8,204 nt of DNA from Bacteroidales bacterium (GTDB lineage: Bacteria; Bacteroidota; Bacteroidia; Bacteroidales; NBLH01): assembly GCA_029210905.1 (NCBI GenBank), contig JARGGF010000151.1, positions 1-8,204 of the forward strand, given 5' to 3'. Position numbers and translations under genes: made by a program. Under the pieces are notes generated by a model. The model searched no databases and was not told the DNA's origin. It worked only from the letters and a program-made list of their open reading frames with translations. Every line of letters starts with the position of its first letter. Position 1 is the first letter of the stretch. Below are positions 5,889 through 8,204 of the stretch, piece after piece.

Positions 5889-7667
5889 CTACTCTGCCTG
5901 AAACCTGACCAGGATCGACTCGTCCTGAATTTCTTTCGACAGGGCTTTTAAGGTTTCATAAGGGACATCAAATATATCAAGAATTACTAAACCATCAAGA
6001 CAATTATTAAAATCAGGATCAACATTAAACCCTACAATTTTAGCATTTAATTTGATGTATTTTTTCAAAAGCACAGGAATACCGTACTCACTTTCAATTT
6101 CAAAAATAAACTTATCCAGTTTTCCTATATCCTGAGCGATATCAAAAAACAGGCTTTGATCAACATTTTTTGTTTTTTTTATTTTAAATTTTTTCCTGGG
6201 TTTAAAAAAATTAGCTAATTCATAATCAAAATAATTCTTTTTGAAAAAGCTTACTATTAAGTTTTTTGAGAATTTGGAAAAAGCATTACTAATACTTGCA
6301 GGTCCAATCAGGTATCGATAATCGTGGTGTTTCAATAAAAAATACAAAATCCCTTTCCAGAGTAAAAATAAGGAAAGTGGTTTTCTTTGATATTCTTTTA
6401 CAATAAAAGATCTCCCAAGCTCAAGAGCTTCATTAAGTATTGGATGCACAGCATCGCTTATTTTAAATAAACTACTGATATAAAAGCCCGATGCCCCAAA
6501 TTGTTCCATTATCTCCTTACCCATGCCAACTCTGTAGGCGCCGGCAATTTTCTTATTTTGATTATCCCAAACAATAAGTTGCTGATAATAAAGATCATAA
6601 TCATCTAAATCGATACTTTTATTTGAACCTTCCCCAATTTCGCGAAAAGTTATTTCACGTAACCGTCCAATTTCTTTCAGTACGTTAGGCATTTCTAAAG
6701 AAGGGGCACAGAATACCTGAAACTCTCCACTTTCAAATAACATATACAATTCACGAAGTGAATCCATCTCATTAGTAATCACTTCAGGCGGTACTGCGTC
6801 AATAATAGGTTCAACTTTTTTAGGCCTCCAGGCAAAGCGACCCGTAAAAAATTTTTTACCTTCCAGACTCGTTCCAAGCGCATATATGCGTGAGCGTAAA
6901 TATCTTCTGAATAAATAAATATTTTTAAATTCATCCTGTTCCACAACTGATACCTGGCTTCCAATCCGAACCTTTATCATTTCCCCTTTTTTCTTCAAAA
7001 ATTCAGCAGGTAAGCGCATTGGTTTAAATAGTGGATGTATGCCACCAAGCACATGCCCAAGCCAATTTTGGTTTCCTTTAAAATAGATTGGAATTATAGG
7101 AACCCCACTTTTCTTTAGTAACTTTAAAATGGAAACATCCCAGGATTTATCAATATTACTATTTACAGAAGATTGGTAAGATGAGACCAATCCTGCAGGA
7201 AAAACGCCAAGTCCCCCATCTAATGTAGATGACTTAAGTGCCTGCCGAAGCTCGGATAAGCCCGGAGCCTTAATTCCTCTTTTGTTTGTAGTTTCAACTG
7301 CTATAGAATATGCTTGTAAAGGTTCTATTTCATGAATTAATTTATTTACCAGGACTTTAAAGTCAGGTCTGATTTGAGTAATTACCTTAATTAGAATGAG
7401 CACGTCCAGGCCACCTAATGAATGATTTGAGACTGCAATAAAAGGCCCTGTTTTTGGAATACGTTTTAAATCATCGGGGTCAATTTCATAACTAATCTGG
7501 AATTCTTCAAGAACTGAATCGATAAAATCGATACCATCTTTTCTTAAATTGCCAGTGTATGCATCATTTTTCTTTTTAAATCGAAAAAACTGAACCAATA
7601 ATTTTGCAATTGCAGTATTTTTCCTTTTTGAAGGGATTGATTCTCTCGATAATTCCTCGTTAATCAT
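5889..7667 (-). CDS. Fused PlsC-type O-acyltransferase and GNAT/OlsB-type N-acyltransferase (OlsF-like aminolipid synthase)
   Basis: Numbering here is from a TTG at 7673 (594 residues); ATG 7667 shortens the protein by two residues and is my preferred start. The N-terminal half (about 60-265) is a PlsC-like glycerolipid acyltransferase domain: NHSLGGLD at 83-90 (catalytic His84), FPAG at 158-161 and VPIIPIYFKGNQN at 191-203. The C-terminal half (about 315-580) resembles the COG3176/OlsB acyl-ACP-dependent N-acyltransferase family: REITFREIGEGS at 339-350, LDDYDLYYQQL at 356-366, LIGPASISN at 465-473 and PVLLKKYIKLNAKIVGFNVD at 533-552. Such fusions make an N-acylated amino acid and then add a second acyl chain, as OlsF does for ornithine lipid; in Bacteroides the separate GlsB/GlsA pair makes glycine lipids. 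The protein probably acts at the inner membrane's cytoplasmic face. The amino acid used is not predictable. The LysE gene follows after 34 bases. Confidence 0.88.
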   Translation of the reverse strand: MINEELSRESIPSKRKNTAIAKLLVQFFRFKKKNDAYTGNLRKDGIDFIDSVLEEFQISYEIDPDDLKRIPKTGPFIAVSNHSLGGLDVLILIKVITQIRPDFKVLVNKLIHEIEPLQAYSIAVETTNKRGIKAPGLSELRQALKSSTLDGGLGVFPAGLVSSYQSSVNSNIDKSWDVSILKLLKKSGVPIIPIYFKGNQNWLGHVLGGIHPLFKPMRLPAEFLKKKGEMIKVRIGSQVSVVEQDEFKNIYLFRRYLRSRIYALGTSLEGKKFFTGRFAWRPKKVEPIIDAVPPEVITNEMDSLRELYMLFESGEFQVFCAPSLEMPNVLKEIGRLREITFREIGEGSNKSIDLDDYDLYYQQLIVWDNQNKKIAGAYRVGMGKEIMEQFGASGFYISSLFKISDAVHPILNEALELGRSFIVKEYQRKPLSLFLLWKGILYFLLKHHDYRYLIGPASISNAFSKFSKNLIVSFFKKNYFDYELANFFKPRKKFKIKKTKNVDQSLFFDIAQDIGKLDKFIFEIESEYGIPVLLKKYIKLNAKIVGFNVDPDFNNCLDGLVILDIFDVPYETLKALSKEIQDESILVRFQAE

Positions 7668-7784
7668 TCTCAATTTTTTTAGCCAGCTTTATATTTTTTT
7701 TCAGTTAGACAGTTTTTCCACAAAGATCCGGTTTAAATTAAGATATAACTCTCAACTTTCAACCATTTTTATGTATTTTAATTG

Positions 7785-7818
7785 CAAAAATACTTAAAAT
7801 GATAATACGTAAAACCAA
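7785..7818 (-). promoter_or_regulatory. Bacteroidota-type promoter for the acyltransferase-LysE unit
   Basis: On the minus strand TTG at 7818-7816 is followed after 23 bases by TATTTTTG at 7792-7785, matching TTG-N17-23-TAnnTTTG at the upper limit of spacing. Transcription would begin near 7778, leaving a leader of about 110 bases before ATG 7667. It is the best match in the gap between the upstream terminator and the acyltransferase gene. Confidence 0.5.
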
Positions 7819-7857
7819 AATTTAAAACCCATCGACTATTTTTTTGGACTTTCCTTC

Positions 7858-7874
7858 TTGCCTGGCTCAGGCAA
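7858..7874. repeat. Perfect GC-containing hairpin (7-bp stem, 3-base loop)
   Basis: TTGCCTG at 7858-7864 pairs perfectly with CAGGCAA at 7868-7874 around a three-base loop. No T-tract follows on either strand, so it is not an ordinary intrinsic terminator. It lies about 40 bases upstream of the -33 box of the acyltransferase promoter candidate and could be a binding site for a dimeric regulator or part of an RNA. Confidence 0.5.
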
Positions 7875-7887
7875 CATCCTGTAAAAC

Positions 7888-7912
7888 ATATTATTAAGCA
7901 TTAAAATAATAT
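7888..7912. repeat. Perfect AT-only hairpin (8-bp stem, 9-base loop)
   Basis: ATATTATT at 7888-7895 is the exact reverse complement of AATAATAT at 7905-7912, separated by nine bases. It contains no G or C in the stem and lies 13 bases from the hairpin at 7858-7874. In AT-rich DNA such a palindrome may arise by chance, so the call is only structural. Confidence 0.35.
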
Positions 7913-8021
7913 ATGGCAAGAATATCAATTCCGATAGGATTTATTATGCAAGGAATTCTAATTTAACTTTTAAAACTAACAAAATTTCATTTAAAAACAG
8001 CAAAGCAGGTATAATATGATT

Positions 8022-8056
8022 AAAAAAATAAGACCATCGTAACTTGGATGGTCTTA
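8022..8056 (-). terminator. Rho-independent terminator of the gene entering from the right
   Basis: Read on the minus strand, TAAGACCATC (8056-8047) pairs perfectly over 10 bases with GATGGTCTTA (8038-8029) around an eight-base loop, followed directly by seven T residues (A at 8028-8022). The hairpin begins 26 bases after the TGA at 8083-8085. The plus strand lacks a following T-tract, so it acts in one direction. Confidence 0.9.
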
Positions 8057-8082
8057 CTGGATTTCTATTTCTAATAAAAAAA

Positions 8083-8204
8083 TCAATCTTCTTTTTTAGT
8101 TTTTTTTGTTTGAGGCTTTTTCTCCTTTTTAGTTGATTCACCTGTTTCGGTTTTTGCTTTGCTTTTTTTTGCAGGAGTTTTTTCCTTTTCTGATTGTTTA
8201 CTTT
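8083..8204 (-). CDS. Lysine-rich C-terminal tail of an unidentified protein (5' end outside window)
   Basis: From the right edge one minus-strand frame gives 39 residues and a TGA at 8085-8083; the other two frames give either an early stop or a readthrough into the terminator hairpin. The tail has 15 lysines, 6 glutamates and 6 threonines with TPAKKSKAK and TKKTKKED, so it is a disordered, strongly basic extension. Extensions of this kind occur in Bacteroidota on nucleic-acid-binding proteins such as some ribosomal proteins, topoisomerase I or translation factors, but nothing here identifies the family. The terminator right after the stop supports this frame as the true gene end. Confidence 0.75.
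   Translation of the reverse strand, partial: SKQSEKEKTPAKKSKAKTETGESTKKEKKPQTKKTKKED

Larger units (their letters stand above)
7668..8021. other. Non-coding stretch upstream of the acyltransferase gene
   Basis: These 354 bases contain no credible coding region; an open frame with a GTG start that overlaps the right part is out of frame with the real gene end and runs through a terminator. The stretch holds the promoter candidate at 7785-7818, two perfect hairpins at 7858-7874 and 7888-7912, and one DnaA-box-like TTTTCCACA at 7711-7719. Confidence 0.7.

Noticed and set aside
6652..6667. TATTTCACGTAACCGT as a parS site
   Set aside because: Only the left half and centre match the parS consensus; the right half fails, and the site lies within the conserved GNAT coding region.
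7711..7719. TTTTCCACA as a DnaA box and sign of an origin
   Set aside because: It is a lone near-match without further boxes around it; TTATCCACC near 5297 is inside the LysE coding sequence. One or two near-matches in 8 kb are expected by chance.
7944..8141. Minus-strand open frame of 65 codons with a GTG start, lysine-rich
   Set aside because: It is the wrong frame of the C-terminal tail at 8083-8204 and then reads through a clear intrinsic terminator; the lysine richness comes from the A-rich DNA.

Overview
The window comes from a low-GC member of the Bacteroidota. Three things point there: the protein families (DUF5683, DUF4833, a fused PlsC-type/GNAT acyltransferase), the gene order parA-parB-DUF5683-mltD, and upstream boxes of the Bacteroidota type (TTG, then TAnnTTTG) instead of E. 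coli-like promoters. An order such as Marinilabiliales or Bacteroidales is plausible, but the sequence alone does not settle it. Every gene I can support lies on the minus strand, so transcription runs from the right edge to the left.

From right to left: (1) 8083-8204 is the lysine-rich C-terminus of a gene that enters from the right, closed by a clear intrinsic terminator at 8022-8056. (2) A 354-base non-coding stretch follows, with two perfect hairpins and a Bacteroidota-type promoter at 7785-7818. (3) A two-gene unit comes next: a fused O-/N-acyltransferase of the ornithine/glycine-lipid (OlsF-like) type, then, 34 bases later, a LysE/RhtB-family membrane exporter; both may use TTG starts. 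(4) A stand-alone secreted DUF4833 protein has its own good promoter match. (5) A 398-base intergenic region holds a GC-rich island of unknown nature, phased short AT-rich repeats and a weak promoter candidate. (6) Last is a tightly spaced run parA, parB, DUF5683 membrane protein and an MltD-like lytic transglycosylase with two LysM domains, which leaves the window at the left edge without a stop codon.

ParA (Walker-type ATPase) and ParB (CTP-dependent DNA clamp) segregate the chromosome origin region. The two downstream genes are envelope proteins: a small membrane protein of unknown function and a peptidoglycan-cleaving enzyme. The acyltransferase/LysE unit is also about the envelope, probably making an aminolipid of the outer membrane. 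The window therefore looks like a core chromosomal region for chromosome partitioning and envelope building. I see no transposase, phage gene, CRISPR array, tRNA or rRNA. The least explained parts are the GC-rich island at 4346-4431 and the phased repeats at 4193-4251.
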